The notes beneath the pieces were generated by a model that saw nothing but the letters and a program-made list of their open reading frames with translations, searched no databases and was not told where the DNA came from. From assembly GCA_025716855.1 (NCBI GenBank), contig JAIXMQ010000040.1, positions 62,001-126,000 on the forward strand: 64,000 nt of DNA. Direction: 5' to 3'. How positions within the stretch are numbered: the first letter of the stretch is position 1; each line of letters begins with the position of its first letter. Shown piece by piece: positions 20,824 to 32,704 of this stretch. The stretch comes from Pilaira anomala (Eukaryota; Mucoromycota; Mucoromycetes; Mucorales; Mucoraceae). The position numbers and the translations under genes were made by a program.

Positions 20824-22115
20824 GCTGTTGCTGTTGAGAAATATAATCGTGAAGCCATTTCTTTTTACAAGGTAATTTTATTCCACTGGGTATTGGTCTT
20901 GCTCTTTTAGATCCAGTTTCGATTTCATTACTACTTGTGGCTGGAACGATATCCAAATGAACAGTGGGTGGGGAAGGTATAATTGGTTTTGTTGGTTTTT
21001 GGTTGAACTGAACTTTTTTCTTTTTATTGCTATTACTACTACTACTATTACTACTAATATTATTCATCACTTTTGGCTTTATTTCTTCAATATCTTCTTC
21101 ATCAGTAGTAAATATATCATTCACACGCGTAGTTGGTTTTTTTGAATTAGATTGTTTCTTAGTAGGAGCAGGTGATTCTTCTCTTTCTAATTCTTCCTTT
21201 AAGTATTCAAATAAACAATCCTCGTCATCTTCACATGCACATTTACCAAACTCATAATTGATTTGATCCAAAGTATCCTTTAATTTACGTTTTTCATCTT
21301 CATCCATCACATCAGGGTTACCTTTCGAATCAATCTCTTTAAATTCCTTATTCTTTTTCCACATAATATTTCCTTTATACCAATTCCAACCGATCGTAAT
21401 TTCTTCACCTTTATCCACATCATCTTTTGTATAAATACCCATATGTATTGTATGATCTTCGTTATCATTTGGTAAAATGATACTTTTAATTTCTGAATTA
21501 GGACAGCATGATCTACGAATAAATCTTGTATCATTTCCAGTTAATCTTGCATCAAGACAGATATCCAAAGAAGGATAAAAAAAGACGCTAGGTAATGGTG
21601 TTCCAAGTAAACTAAACTTATTTCTAGTGTCAGCCTTGTATTCAGATTTTCGTAATGCTTCACCAGTCACTTCCATCAAATAACGATTTTCGGGTATGTG
21701 AATATCAGCATAGATACCTTTTTGAATTTTTGGATCATTACGACAAGAGAATGAACCACGCAATGATTTCCTAACGGGTTTAACTGAAGCTTTTGGAATA
21801 GCCGGTAAAAGTAAATTGCTTTCCATCACAATAATAGAATCAAGTCCTTTATTTGGCGTAACAGAACTTTTCGTTTCGGATTTATATTTCTTACCGCCAC
21901 TACCACTAGCACCCGATTTAGGCCTGTTTAATTCTATCCACTGCCGATGTACTTCAATGAATAAATCCTCTACCAATTTTTCCTTCATCACTATTTTCGA
22001 AATAGATGTAAATTTCTTTCTTCTCGGAGGTTCTTCATCACTATTTTGTTCAATATGTAATCGCTTCTTTGTACTATTATTATCACGCTTCACAGTTTTC
22101 TTTTTCCTATCTGCT

Positions 22116-22152
<37 letters not shown>

Positions 22153-22469
22153 TCAATTTCATTATTCTTTTTTTTTTTTAAATTTTTACCTTTGATATTT
22201 TTCAACTCCAAAGTATTCTTGTTCGGTCGTTTTTTTAACCGTCTATTACAGCGATCGCAAACATAATGTTCTGGTATAGCCTTCTTTTTGATATTGACAC
22301 ATTTCGCATGTTGCCATGTGTCACATTGTTCGCATTGAATGGTAAAACCATCGTCTGTTGTACTTTTACAGACACACCGTATAATATCACTTGGATCTTC
22401 TGTATCGAGATCGTCATCTGTTGTTGAATCATGTTGACCTTCAGGGTATTTTAATTTTAACTTTGACAT
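20258..22469 (-). CDS. SET3: SET3/MLL5-like PHD-finger and SET-domain protein, two exons
   Basis: Exons (minus) 22469-22190 and 22113-20258 give 711 residues. A PHD finger occupies about residues 31-80 (CVCKSTTDDGFTIQCEQCDT ... WQHAKCV ... YVCDRC). The SET domain lies roughly at 190-350: GIYADIHIPENRYLMEVTG, then DTRFIRRSCCPNSEIKSI and KGEEITIGWNW. In active SET enzymes the central motif is RFxNHSCxPN; here NHS is replaced by RRS, as in yeast Set3 and MLL5, which are regarded as non-catalytic scaffold proteins. Family knowledge: Set3 is the core of a histone deacetylase complex, its PHD finger binding H3K4 methyl marks. The C-terminal half is disordered, with about thirty consecutive Gln residues encoded by CAA repeats. 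The intron holds a long T-run. Confidence 0.9.
20737..20838. repeat. CAA/TTG trinucleotide repeat encoding poly-Gln in SET3
   Basis: A nearly pure (TTG)n array on the plus strand, interrupted once by TTT, turning into TTGCTG units at its end. It encodes poly-Gln with one Lys on the minus strand. Length is likely polymorphic. Confidence 0.95.
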
Positions 22470-22738
22470 TATTTTTTTAGGATAATTTTCTTTCTTCTTT
22501 ATTTTTTTTTAACAATGACTTGGAGAAGGGAAAGAAAGAGTATAGACGTAAAAAAAAAAATTTAAAAATAAAAAGAAAGTAGGCGTAATTTGGTATTATT
22601 AAGAATAGAGAGAATGTCGACACTGAAATTAAAAAAAGAGAAAATTAACAAGTGTGATTGGTGACTTTCATAACCTCTTGCGATTGTTGTTTGAGAAAAG
22701 AAAAAAAAAGTTGTTCAATTGAAAAAGAAACAAAGAAA

Positions 22739-22769
<31 letters not shown>

Positions 22770-23607
22770 GAAGTGACGCAAAAAAAAATCAATTTAAATG
22801 TCCGTTAGACTTTTCTCTGTTATCTGTGTTGCTTTTTTCGTATAGGTACAGTGTAAATATACGCCTTTCTTACAAAGGCTGTCAAAGTATACATAATATT
22901 TCGTATCGTATCGTAAAATCGACTAGATAGTTTTCTTTTTCTTGACTTGTTGCCATTGTAAATAAGGGAATGGTGTTTTTTTTTTACAAAAAAAAAAAAA
23001 AATAATAAAATAAAATAAAGAAAAGAAAAAAATAAACCAAAAAAATTGTTCTAAGCTTTTTTTTTTGTCACGTTTTTATTTTTTTTTATTGGTTGGGAAT
23101 TTTTGCATTGTTTGCGTGCAACATGGGAAAGAACTCAATATTACTTCTTCCGTGTTTGTCATATTCCTTCTGAGATCCCCATAAATTAATTAAGCTTGAG
23201 TTCTATTGATCTTATCCAATCTTTCACACGAATCTAACGGTAGCGTTCACGCGCTTTCTTATCAGAAAAGTAAAATATTTGTTTTTAAAAAAAGGGTTTT
23301 TTTGACATGAATGTTCCCTTTTCTTTCTTAGAGGATATATGTACCTTTCTGCTTTTTTAGGATGTAGTATAATATAAAGATTTACGGATGAGAATCATTG
23401 TTGACTGTGTTTATTAGATTTAATTGACCTACACTGACATTTACATTAAAAAAAAACAAGCTATTTGTATTACTAACTACTACTACTACTACTACGGTAC
23501 ATAAATAACTTCAATTTCACTGATATATAGTTTAGTACCTATCTATAAAATCACTTTCCTTAATCGTATTTTCTTCTCTTTCTTTTTCATCATTTCTTAA
23601 AAAAACA
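22470..23607. promoter_or_regulatory. Shared divergent upstream region of SET3 and the BTB gene
   Basis: About 1.1 kb between divergent start codons, no gene seen. Rich in A and T runs (22736-22757, 22980-23005). A (TAC)n/ACT run lies at 23474-23494. It should contain both promoters. Confidence 0.5.
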
Positions 23608-24210
23608 ATGGCAGAAAATTTTACTGTTGAGCTTGACGTGGGAGGAAAAATGTTTAAAACAACTATAGATACTTTGAAAGAATCAGAGTTTTTATATAAC
23701 TTGGCGAGTGGATTCTGGCTAGAAGGGTCTTCAGAGACACAAAGACCTATATTTATTGATCGGGATGGATACTTATTTGGTTATATACTCTTGTATTTAC
23801 GTACAGGCGATTTCGACATTGAAGACCATCACTTGAAAAACTTGAAACGCGAGGCGGATTTTTATCTACTCCCAAATATATCTGTGAAGATAGATTCAAT
23901 GATTGAGGCAGCAAAGCCAAAAGAATGCATTTATGAGCTTGTTACCGAAAACGAATTCAAAGCACTTTCGTTTATTAGTATTAATGACTTGACTATTGGT
24001 AATCCTGCTGCTAGAAGAGCTATAGGTGTCAACAAACACTTTATAACCAGTATACTTTGTCGTATCAGTGTTTACAACTGTCCCAGAGGAATTTATGTTC
24101 ACAAAAAACCTGATAATTGCGGGCGGGCATGCAACAATGCTAGAGGCTCTTATCATGAGGATTATATCACAACTGAAAGCACTATGTATCTTATTTGTAC
24201 CACAAAATAA
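23608..24210 (+). CDS. BTB/T1 (K+ channel tetramerisation-type) domain protein, 200 aa
   Basis: A single-exon gene with ATG at 23608 and TAA at 24208. Residues 5-105 form a T1-type BTB domain as in KCTD proteins: FTVELDVGGKMFKTTIDTLK, then IFIDRDGYLFGYILLYLRTG, and LKREADFYLLPNISVKID. The V(G)GxxFxTTxxTL start and DRDGxxFxxILxYLRTG block define the family. Family knowledge: KCTD-like proteins form oligomers and often act as Cullin-3 adaptors or transcription regulators; which one applies here is unknown. The C-terminal ~90 residues (KECIYELVTENEFKALSFIS ...) carry no domain I can name and are Cys-rich near the end. No membrane segment, so it is not itself a channel. Confidence 0.85.
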   Translation: MAENFTVELDVGGKMFKTTIDTLKESEFLYNLASGFWLEGSSETQRPIFIDRDGYLFGYILLYLRTGDFDIEDHHLKNLKREADFYLLPNISVKIDSMIEAAKPKECIYELVTENEFKALSFISINDLTIGNPAARRAIGVNKHFITSILCRISVYNCPRGIYVHKKPDNCGRACNNARGSYHEDYITTESTMYLICTTK

Positions 24211-24642
24211 ACATTTAATTTTTTTTTTTTTTTTTACATACTATAAAGTTTGGCCCAGATTCAGATAAAATGTGAGTTTGTGTACTTTATCATTGAATTA
24301 AAGTGTGCTATATTTTTCTCTCATTATTTAATACATTGATAAATAGCGATACTATATAACAAAGGCAAATAATAAAGTAATATAGTGTTTAGTTTAATTA
24401 AAAGCTGTGTATTCAAATAGTATCTCTCGTTTTTTTTTTTTTTTTTTTTTTTGAATAACAAGTCGCAGAAATCTAAATATCATTCACTAAATACTATTAT
24501 TTTATTTAAAGCTTGTGTGATATCTTAACTCAACGGATTATCAGTATCCGCGACGGACATAATTAATAATATTGAAACAACAATATCAATTTATTACGAA
24601 GTAATCAATTAGTAAAAGGAAAATTATTTTTTACCATAATAA
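24211..24642. other. Intergenic AT-rich stretch with poly-T run
   Basis: No gene seen. Contains T-runs at 24219-24235 and 24430-24452. Confidence 0.5.
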
Positions 24643-24995
24643 AAACCTGTCACATCTTTATGATATTATTAATGTTTAACATTGTAAATTATTATAATCA
24701 ATATCATGAGCCAAAAGAAATATTCTATATCTGAATGCATTACAAATTGACCTCAAATATGGTCACTCGTAAAAAACCAAGTTCAAACAGTAAAATAAAG
24801 TAAAATGTATTTATTCAAAAGCAAAAGAGTTGGCTAAACCCATCAAAAAGATAATCGTTATCAAACAAAACTTATTATCAGGATCTTTAAGATATACAAA
24901 TATGATTGATATTTTACTTTAGAGCTCTTTCAGTTTTATCTTATCTAATAAACCAACCCTGAGTCTTTTATCATTAATTACTAATTGTTCACAGT
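24643..24995. repeat. LINE-associated repeat, X and Y segments adjacent
   Basis: Segment X (24643-24795, starting AAAAACCTGTCACATCTTTA) matches 33817-33968; segment Y (24795-24995, with TTATTCAAAAGCAAAAGAGT and CTTTCAGTTTTATCTTATCT) matches 25745-25915 and 34465-34665. In the 33.8-kb copy X and Y are ~500 bp apart with other repeat DNA between, so this copy has a deletion or that one an insertion. Y seems to be the 3' part of a LINE family. Confidence 0.75.
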
Positions 24996-25084
24996 AGATA
25001 GTGTAGGGTATTTTTAAATATCTAGTGAATGATATTTTCGAATTTATAGTGAATGATATTTATAAAAATATAGTAGAATAGGCG

Positions 25085-25653
25085 TCCCATTTCGTTAATC
25101 AACACTGATTCTAAGGTTTTCACCAAACTTCTGAATGCTCGTGTTATTGTACAGACTGACCACTTTATCAATTCGTTTCAAACTTGTTTTCTAAGGGATA
25201 AATTTATTGCTGACAATGGTCTTCTCATGAAGCATTTCATGGATTATGCAAAGCAAACTTGATCTGATTGTCTCGGCTTACTTTTTTGATCAAGACCGTG
25301 TCCACCCGAGTTATCTCAGACAGGCTTTACTCAAATTTGGTTTTCCATTGATTTTAGTTGATAGTTTGTGTAGTTTATTTTTTAGTACTCATATTCGGCT
25401 AAATATCAATAGTTTTTATTTATCTCATCCTGACCCTCAAGGCGGCAGTCTAAGGCAAGGTGATTATATCTCTACTATTTTATTTAATTTAGCTTTTGAA
25501 CCTTTGCTTCGAAAGATTCTCAGTGATTCTTCTTTATCAGGTTTCAAGCTTCCATCATCAAACCTTCCTATTCTCAATTTAAAAATATGCGCATTTACCA
25601 ATGAAATTAGCAACAACGAAATCCAGACCAATACTGACCATGTAAATAATTAA
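25085..25653 (+). pseudogene. Truncated LINE reverse transcriptase
   Basis: The peptide SLINTDSKVFTKLLNARV and INSFQTCFLRDKFIADNG are the palm/fingers start of non-LTR reverse transcriptases (LxxTDxKxxxKxLxxRL...QxxFxxxRxIxDN). After a frame break at ~25255 it continues DRVHPSYLRQALLKFGFP and GGSLRQGDYISTILFNLAFE (the RGLRQGDxLSPxLFNLxxEPLL block). Where the FADD catalytic box should come, the sequence reads ICAFTNEISNNEIQTN and stops soon after. So the frame is broken, residues between DQ and DRVHP are missing, and the active site is lost. A second piece with the same lost box is at 34290. Confidence 0.8.
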
Positions 25654-25915
25654 AAGGGCCTCTTTAGTCAGGAGCTACATAAGTTGTTATCCGATATGGT
25701 AGATATTATTTACAATTAAATGTGGCCAATTCGAAAGTGTAGAACGTACTTATTCAAAGAAGCAGAATAGTTGGGCATAGATTCATTTAAACCCATCAAA
25801 AATATGGTCCAGATTCAAACACGATTCATTAGGATATTCAAGATATATAATAAATATAGTTATTATTTTAATTTAGAGGGGTTTTTTCAGTTTTATTTTT
25901 ATTTAATAAATCAAC
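25560..25915. repeat. LINE 3'-end repeat (Y family), second copy
   Basis: Matches 34290-34640 along its whole length, starting AATTTAAAAATATGCGCATT and including TTCATTTAAACCCATCAAAA and GGATATTCAAGATATA, with small indels. Shared with the copy at 24795-24995 in its second half. Confidence 0.8.
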
Positions 25916-26100
25916 TCCACAAGAAAACAGTGATGCGAAGTTAGAGAAAAAATTGTGGAGTTAGAAAAAAAAAAGTGTGAAGTTGGAAAAAACAAATGTA
26001 CTCTTAGAGAAAATAAACGTGTTCTTAGAGAAAAAAAATGAGTTCTTAGAGAAATGAATGTGCTCTTAGAGAATAATGATGTGAAGCTAGACAATTAATT
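25916..26100 (+). repeat. Degenerate ~24-bp tandem repeat coding a coiled-coil-like peptide
   Basis: The unit AATGTGCTCTTAGAGAAA varies through about eight copies. On the plus strand, allowing for one or two frame breaks, it reads NVLLEK, NVFLEK, NEFLEK, NVLLEN and DVKLDN, i.e. an 8-residue repeat with Leu pairs. It directly follows the LINE repeat. Probably the remains of a coiled-coil coding sequence. Confidence 0.5.
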
Positions 26101-26687
26101 GTGATGTTAAAGAATGATGTTGTGAAGTTAGTAAGAATAAATAATAGAAGTTGGATATGGATTGTTTCAAAAGTTTGATCGATTATTCGACTGTAAAACA
26201 TTTGATGAAGTTTGCCCAATATTAGGAGAATCAAGTCTTTTAACCTTTTGGCTTAGTTGCTGATTATTACTAAGATAACGATTGTTTTGTTGGAGATGTG
26301 ATCTACGACCAGCTGCTTGAATGGCTTTATGTATGTTCTCTTTTATGACTTACAGCAAAAGTTGAGGCGAAGGTGTACGTTTGTGTAGATCAAGTTCGTC
26401 CAGTGATGATCGAAAAAAGTCCTCACCTTTACCAGATAAAGCTTGTTGCAGTCCCTCAGCAGGGATGATATCAGAAGCAATTGGTCTTGGGGGTCATAAT
26501 CCAAATTTATGTTTGTACCAGCTGAAACGTGTGAGGGAGTGAATTGCTGCTGTACTTGTAACTTTTAACGTAGTTCTTCCAAATATTCAGTCAAAGCTTG
26601 GATTTGGAAAGTAGTAGATCGGAGGTCTTCATTAATCATTTCAAAGCTGTTAAGGAAATCTAAATAAAGATAGACAGAAGTACCAAA

Positions 26688-26690
<3 letters not shown>
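26101..26690 (-). pseudogene. Possible gag-like fragment (low confidence)
   Basis: On the minus strand, pieces in two frames read TTFQIQALTEYLEELR, SDIIPAEGLQQALSGKGEDF, FRSSLDELDLHKRTPSP and KENIHKAIQAAGRRSHLQQN. This is reminiscent of the N-terminal capsid-like ORF of mucoralean retroelements but I cannot assign it with certainty. Frame breaks and stops show decay. Confidence 0.3.

Positions 26691-26757
<67 letters not shown>
26691..26757. repeat. Long poly-A run (about 65 nt)
   Basis: An unbroken A-run, the longest homopolymer in the window. It could be the poly-A tail of a retroposed copy or an assembly-prone slippage tract; it lies 130 bp from the start of repeat B. Confidence 0.9.
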
Positions 26758-26759
<2 letters not shown>

Positions 26760-26889
26760 TAATCAAGCCTTTTAATTATTAAAAATACCCGTCTATACGT
26801 TAAAAATCAAATCGTTTATATATGTTGATAGTCTTAAACAAACTGATTTGGTACCAGGAGCGGTGATAACATAGCGGTACCTGGTACAG

Positions 26890-29258
26890 ACAACATTGGT
26901 AACATGAAAACCTTTAGAACACAGGATAATGAAAGCTTTAATGGTAGTTATTTATTTGACTTGAACCAATTATCAAACATTCAGTCAACAAAGAACCCAA
27001 CTTATCGAATAGCAACTAGCACTAACTGTAGAAGCACATTTAACTCATTTCGCTTTATACTAAGGGATATGTATGAAAAGAAAAAAAAAGGTGGCAAATA
27101 ATATGTACATGATGTTCTTTACTTTTCTGTCTTTGTCTATATGTATATATATATATATATAAAAGAGGGATAATTCTACAGATACCTTGTTGATAATACG
27201 CTTACATAAAACCACAAATCAAAAGTAATGTTGTAGTTGTGTTTACACACTCGTTAATTGAAAGATATCCTCTTTTTATACATAATATAGAGTAATAATA
27301 TTTCCGCTGTTGCTCTTTACCTACTGTTAAATTCACCCATGGAGCTCAATTAAACTTTCAATCTAACCAAAGACTGTAACTACAATATTAGTTTGAAAAT
27401 AATAAAGCCTTTACGTTTATGTTAAGGTGAGATAATAATAAATTCTGTTTCTACGGCGCTTCAGTCTCTGTGGTTTTTTTTTTGTGACACACTTTTTTTT
27501 TTATCATAATTTTTTTTTGGAAACGTCATCATCAAAATTACGAATAAAAAAAAATATACAAAATAATCCTGTTGTTCCTCCTTTTATACCCATTATTATC
27601 TTTTCTTTTGCAAAGTATGGTGTTCTATTGTTTGATTGTGATGCGAATGTAGCGGTTTTCTTACCGTGGAACATTTACAATGTTTTGACATGCCGCAATC
27701 AGCACTTCTCGAAGTGTAATGCATTAGTTCTCTACTTGCAGATTAGTATAGATCTCGACATTTCTTTATTCTTCATCTGTAATTAACTTACCATGGGATA
27801 GTTCCTGGTCCTAGAAGTTTACTTCTGGGAGGTTAAGTGTATTGCTGCATAAAGATTTAAAGATTTGAATACCAGTTGCTTCTGGGTTTCTTTTGTCGGG
27901 TATCTTGTTCTATTTGTGATACAGTTAATATGGTGCCATAGTATCAATTTTCTGCTGTCATCACCGGGTGTTTGCTTATTTAGTGTTACCGGTTATTGTC
28001 ATGGCTGGTGGTGTTGCTATGACAGGTGTTGCTATGATAGGTATTGCTCTGATTAATACTGGTGCTGCTTTAGTTGTTGTTGTTATGGTGGTAAGTTACT
28101 CTTTATTTTATTTTATATATATTATGTTTCCAAACAGTTTCTAACAGTTTCTAACTCTCATTTTAGAAATATTGCTATTTGTAGTCTGCTGGTACTTGAA
28201 ATCAAAAGGACAAAACGGATGTTATTATGACGGTAAGTTATTTTTTTTTATATATTATGTTTCCAAGCAGTTTCTAACAGTTTCAGCAATGCAACGGGTT
28301 TGTAAAAGCAATGATCAAGTTTTGTGATTCTATTTTCTGGCGAGTATGCTCTATCTTGATGGGTCCTGTCTCCTTCTCTTCCGTCCTCGTTTACGAGCGG
28401 TTCGTGCAGTTCAATCCTGGGTGTAATGGCACGTAAAACCATACGGATATCGTAGGGAGAGTTGGATTGATGGTTCTCATCTCGGTAGATGTCATCTCAA
28501 AGGAAGGTATTATGATCAAAGGTTGATTGTTGCCACAACACCGCAGCAGTTAGTGATTCTATTTTTTGGCGAGTATGTTCTATCTTGGTAAGTCCTGTCT
28601 CCTTCTCTTCCGTCCTCGTTTACGAGCGGTTCGTGCAGTTTAATCCTGGGTGTAATGGCACGTAAAACCATACGAATATCGAAGGGAGAGTTGGATTGAT
28701 GGTTCTTATCTTGGTAGTCATCTCTAAGAAAAATATTATCATTGATGTTGTGTTGTTGTACTTATCCGTTGCATTCTTATTTTTGAGACTTCAGCTAGTG
28801 GACCTCCTCGTGGTTTGTCTTGGGAAACTTTGAATTCAGAAACTTTTTCTTTCCGGATTATAAAGGCTAAAGCACTAGTAACTTTTTTTAAATAATTATT
28901 GTAATAAAAAAAAAAAAAAAAAAAAAAAAAGGTAATAAACAAAAAGTCCAGATTAAACTTATTTTCCTTTGACATGTTGTGATATACATATACATAAATA
29001 AACCCATTCTTTTTTAAAGTGTCTTGTCTTTATGTACCATCCAATAAGTTTCTCAAGATTGCCCCCAACAAGATTACACTATTTTTTTTACAACTAGACT
29101 TTTTTTTTATCATTATTATTTATCTTAACATTTATTATGAAGCCTTTGGTTAATGCATAAGCTCAAATGGCACCACATAAACTCATCTACACCACAATAA
29201 GGAATTACAAAGGCCAAAAGCCTGCTTTTTTTTTTTTTTTTTTTTTTTTTGTGATGCT
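26890..29258. repeat. Large dispersed repeat, copy B (inverted partner of 4030-6405)
   Basis: Reverse-complement copy of repeat A over ~2.37 kb, with matching small ORF, the same internal duplications and a poly-T run (29224-29250) at the same place as the poly-A in copy A. Differences are scattered substitutions and small indels. The two copies lie about 20.5 kb apart facing each other. Confidence 0.8.
27865..28092 (+). pseudogene. Small hydrophobic protein gene of repeat B, frameshifted
   Basis: Begins with the same MNTSCFWVSFVGYLVLFVIQ as copy A, then loses frame after SSPGVCL because TTATTTAGTG stands in place of TTATTGGTG-like sequence. The shifted frame downstream still encodes VIVMAGGVAMTGVAMIGIAL and VVVVMV, followed by GTAAGTTACTC and, 80 nt on, an intact TTTTAG acceptor; the next exon then stops quickly (KYCYL-stop). 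Confidence 0.6.
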
Positions 29259-29449
29259 CCAAATTCACCTTAAAAAATAGACTAAAAAAAAATTCAATCA
29301 AGATAGGCTTTTTCTCTTGATTTTATTTTTAAATAAAATCCATCAATATATCGTAGTATTAACAAAAACAACCAAACCAACACCTACTCACCCATTGCCT
29401 ATTCGTGCCATGAGTGAACACCAATCTAACGCAGGAATATCCAGACAAA
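29259..29449. other. AT-rich flank of repeat B
   Basis: Contains a ~17-bp AATCAAGA/TCTTGATT-type inverted repeat (29298-29340: ATTCAATCAAGATAGGC and CTCTTGATTTTATTT). No gene seen. Confidence 0.4.
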
Positions 29450-30010
29450 GGTGGTAACTAGGGGTCTGAATGCTCGAGTCCCTGCACCCATTCGTAAGAT
29501 TGATAAAGAAGGTAATCGAGAAAGTTTCACCACTCGAGTTCTTTTTGAGACGCCAGCCATTGCTGCTTACACCAATCCAAACAAGTTACATGATCATTCA
29601 AACAGCACTTTCTCGCAAATCAGTTGTTTTCGAATTTCCTTCGACTACATTCAACACTCGTATTGACGCGTGTAAGCTCATTCTCGAACAGATTGGTCTG
29701 TTGTTGGAAATGGATTTAACTCTATATCGCTCAGGGATTCTCGAGCAAGCGGGAAACTAATTATTTCGACTGAATTTCGAGATACTCTCCACACAGCTAA
29801 GGCTATTCAGCAAGGTGCTACCGTGGACAGCATCCAGTTTTTAAAGCTACACCTTTTAAAGGTACTGCTTCTAGCTCCAGTGAATTAATCCGCGTCAATT
29901 TAACTTTGATTGTGTACCATGAAGTTGATATTATGACGAAGAAATTGATCAACTCTTTCCGCCACTATGGTAAAGCTGTACAAATTAAGCAATTAGCTTT
30001 AATATAAACA
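29450..30010 (+). pseudogene. LINE ORF1-like fragment
   Basis: Frames broken by indels read APIRKIDKEGNRESFTTRVL, FNTRIDACKLILEQIGLLLE, then SGKLIISTEFRDTLHTAKAI, QQGATVDSIQFLKATPFKGT, and ELIRVNLTLIVYHEVDIMTK, ending NSFRHYGKAVQIKQ. The last block (LIRVNL..L.....D....L...F..YGK...I) is the RRM-like nucleic-acid-binding part found in ORF1 of LINE-type elements in Mucoromycota, as far as I know these. No intact frame; no RT follows. Inactive. Confidence 0.55.
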
Positions 30011-30486
30011 CTTTATTAAAAAAAAGAGGGATACATTTTTTTTTTTTGCTGTGTGCATACATGTTGACTACAAGCAGTCAAAAAACATTTCAGTTTGTTT
30101 AACTCGCACAACAATGAATTTCATGTAAGCAAACCTACTAGCTACATATATATAATATCTTAATAGACAGAAAGTATCCAATTAATAAAGATTGATACAG
30201 TTAAAATGAGTACTACAATGACACTAATCGGGCTACATTCGAGCTCAAAGCAAAAGCACGTCTTCAAGTTTACCCCCAATGAAATCAGGTCTATGTTCTG
30301 TGAGTCCAATTACTTGGATAAAGTAAAATATAAATCCAGTTAGAATCACAAAAATACTAATGCAGTAATGAAATTAGATGAGTGAATTTAATTAAATTCT
30401 ATTAGCATACCTTTCTATTGAAAGAGCTTGCAGCACCCTTGATGCACTTGATGACATATGACACTTTAAAAGAAGATTTACACCTG

Positions 30487-30517
<31 letters not shown>

Positions 30518-30842
30518 ACTGGATGTCCATCCTTATAATTAGTATTATAGTAGGCTTTTCCACTTACAAGAAAAAAACCACATAACCACTACTATTCAGT
30601 AACTAGCATGTAATAGTTAGCGGAAGTAAAGGTAGTAGATAAATAATTGATATAATATAAATACAGAATGCCGAGTACAACTCTTACATAGCAGTTACAC
30701 AATCAAAATCATTGCATTATTCAGCATGAATTAATTTCGACGTCAGAGCCAGAGTTTCAACCCCAGCCAATTTTTATTTTGTTAGTTGCTGCGGTTTTTT
30801 TTTTTCTTTTTAATCATCCTATCACTCTACATACAGCACAAT
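30011..30842. other. Intergenic region upstream of the CLASP gene
   Basis: No gene seen. Contains an A-run (30485-30513) and a T-run (30796-30806). The proximal part should hold the CLASP promoter. Confidence 0.5.
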
Positions 30843-32704
30843 ATGAACGGTCCCAAGATAGAGCCTGTTACTGAGGTAATTAAACACTTTTGTCACCACT
30901 CAATAGAACCTACTAATCAAATATATAATAGATCACGGATAAAGGCCTTGACAAAGATTTTAAATTAGTTGAAACATTATTTTCTGGAAATGAAACAGAA
31001 GATAATTGGATAGAACGCGTAAATTCTTTAACATGGGTTGAAGAAATGTTAAACGCGGATAATATTAGTAACTTTAAAGAAACTATTGCAGAGAAAATTA
31101 ACGAGAACATAGCTGGTATCATGCAATCTGTAAGGGCATTACAAGTGAAAAAAAAAAAAGGAAAAAAAATAACCATTTTAAAATAGATACTCAGTATGCG
31201 ATCAACCTTGGTACTCTTAGGATTTTCACTTATCTCCACTGTCAGTGCTACTATTGTTGAATTACTTGCTTGTTCTACTGTTGAAATTATTCTCAATAAT
31301 TTGATTGATCGTAGTAGCAAAGTAACATCATGGTTCCCTAAATTAAATGAAACCACTATCAAATTCTTATCGCATACAAACTTTTACCCAAGCATATTTG
31401 ATTTGCTAAAGAAAAAAACTATTGAAGGAAACAGTAAACAACTTGAATTATGCTGTATTGCTATTAAGACTATCTTATTAACACATGGAACAAAAGAATA
31501 TTTACAAATAGCTATTGAAGGCAATCCAGCCGTATCTGCTGCTTTAGAATTTGTGTTGGAAAAGGGGTTAGAAAAAGGCAATCCAGGAACAAAAGCTGTT
31601 TCCAAGGAAATATATTCCATCTATAACAAAAATCGGCGGGATAAAGCAGAATTGTAAGCATCTTTATTTCAAAACAAAAAGTGTAATGATCTAACTTTTC
31701 TTTATGTAGGTTTAGAAAAAAATTAAGTCCAGAAATTTCGAAGTGGTTACTAAATACTTCAACATCTGAAAAATCTACAACAAAACAACCAACTTTCGGT
31801 GTATCAAAAAAGACGCCATCTTCGCCAAAGCAACGAGTTTCTTTACAAAAGCCAATAATAATGCCATGGAAAACAACAACTCCTAAATTAAAACAGATTG
31901 TAAGTACACCAGAACCAGCAACAAGTTTACCAAAACAAGTAGCAGCTACATCAAAAAAGATAACAAACACACCAATACCAACTATCGTTGAGCCAATCTC
32001 AAAGCCAAATGCATTAAAACAATCCTCGACTTCATCTGATATGTCTGCTCAACAAATGAAATTACAAGCATCTATTGAAGCAAACAATTTATTAAAAATG
32101 TTAAAAAGTACAGATACCAACACAAAATGCTTGGGCATTCAAATTTTAATCGAACGATTAAAAGATACATCTTGTACCCCTATTAGAAAATCAGCATATC
32201 CCACAAATATACCTAAAATGGTCGATCTCTTTCCTGTCCTGATGGACTTTTTATGCTGCAAAAATCCGAATACCAAAGTTGGTGAAACGTTAATGAGCTG
32301 GGATAGTATTGTAGGCATAATCATAAGTAATGTCTGTATCCATAACTACTGTCCTCCACTTATTATTGCAAATGAACAAAGCAGGTGCCGAACTTTGGGT
32401 GATATGCAAACGAAGATATTTACTATATACAGTCAAGGATTAAAGCGAGCCAAGATGTTTTTGAAAAGAAACGAACCATCACCACTTGCTCGTTATTTGT
32501 TAAGCATCTTAAAATCTGTGATGTCTCCAGAACATGATGAATTAGATGCTAGCATCAAGCTTTACTTGCAATCAAATTACTTCGTATCAGTCAAGCTTAG
32601 AATTGGGACTATTAAAGTGGATGAGCGAGATAATGCTAGATTATATAGGAATAAATCAAGACGAAGATGAAGAAATGTTAAAAGAAGGTTCTCAATGTAT
32701 GGCT

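Noticed and set aside
31512..31970. 152-codon minus-strand frame opposite the CLASP exons
   Set aside because: Antisense to coding exons with correct splice sites; composition is the mirror of the CLASP sequence.
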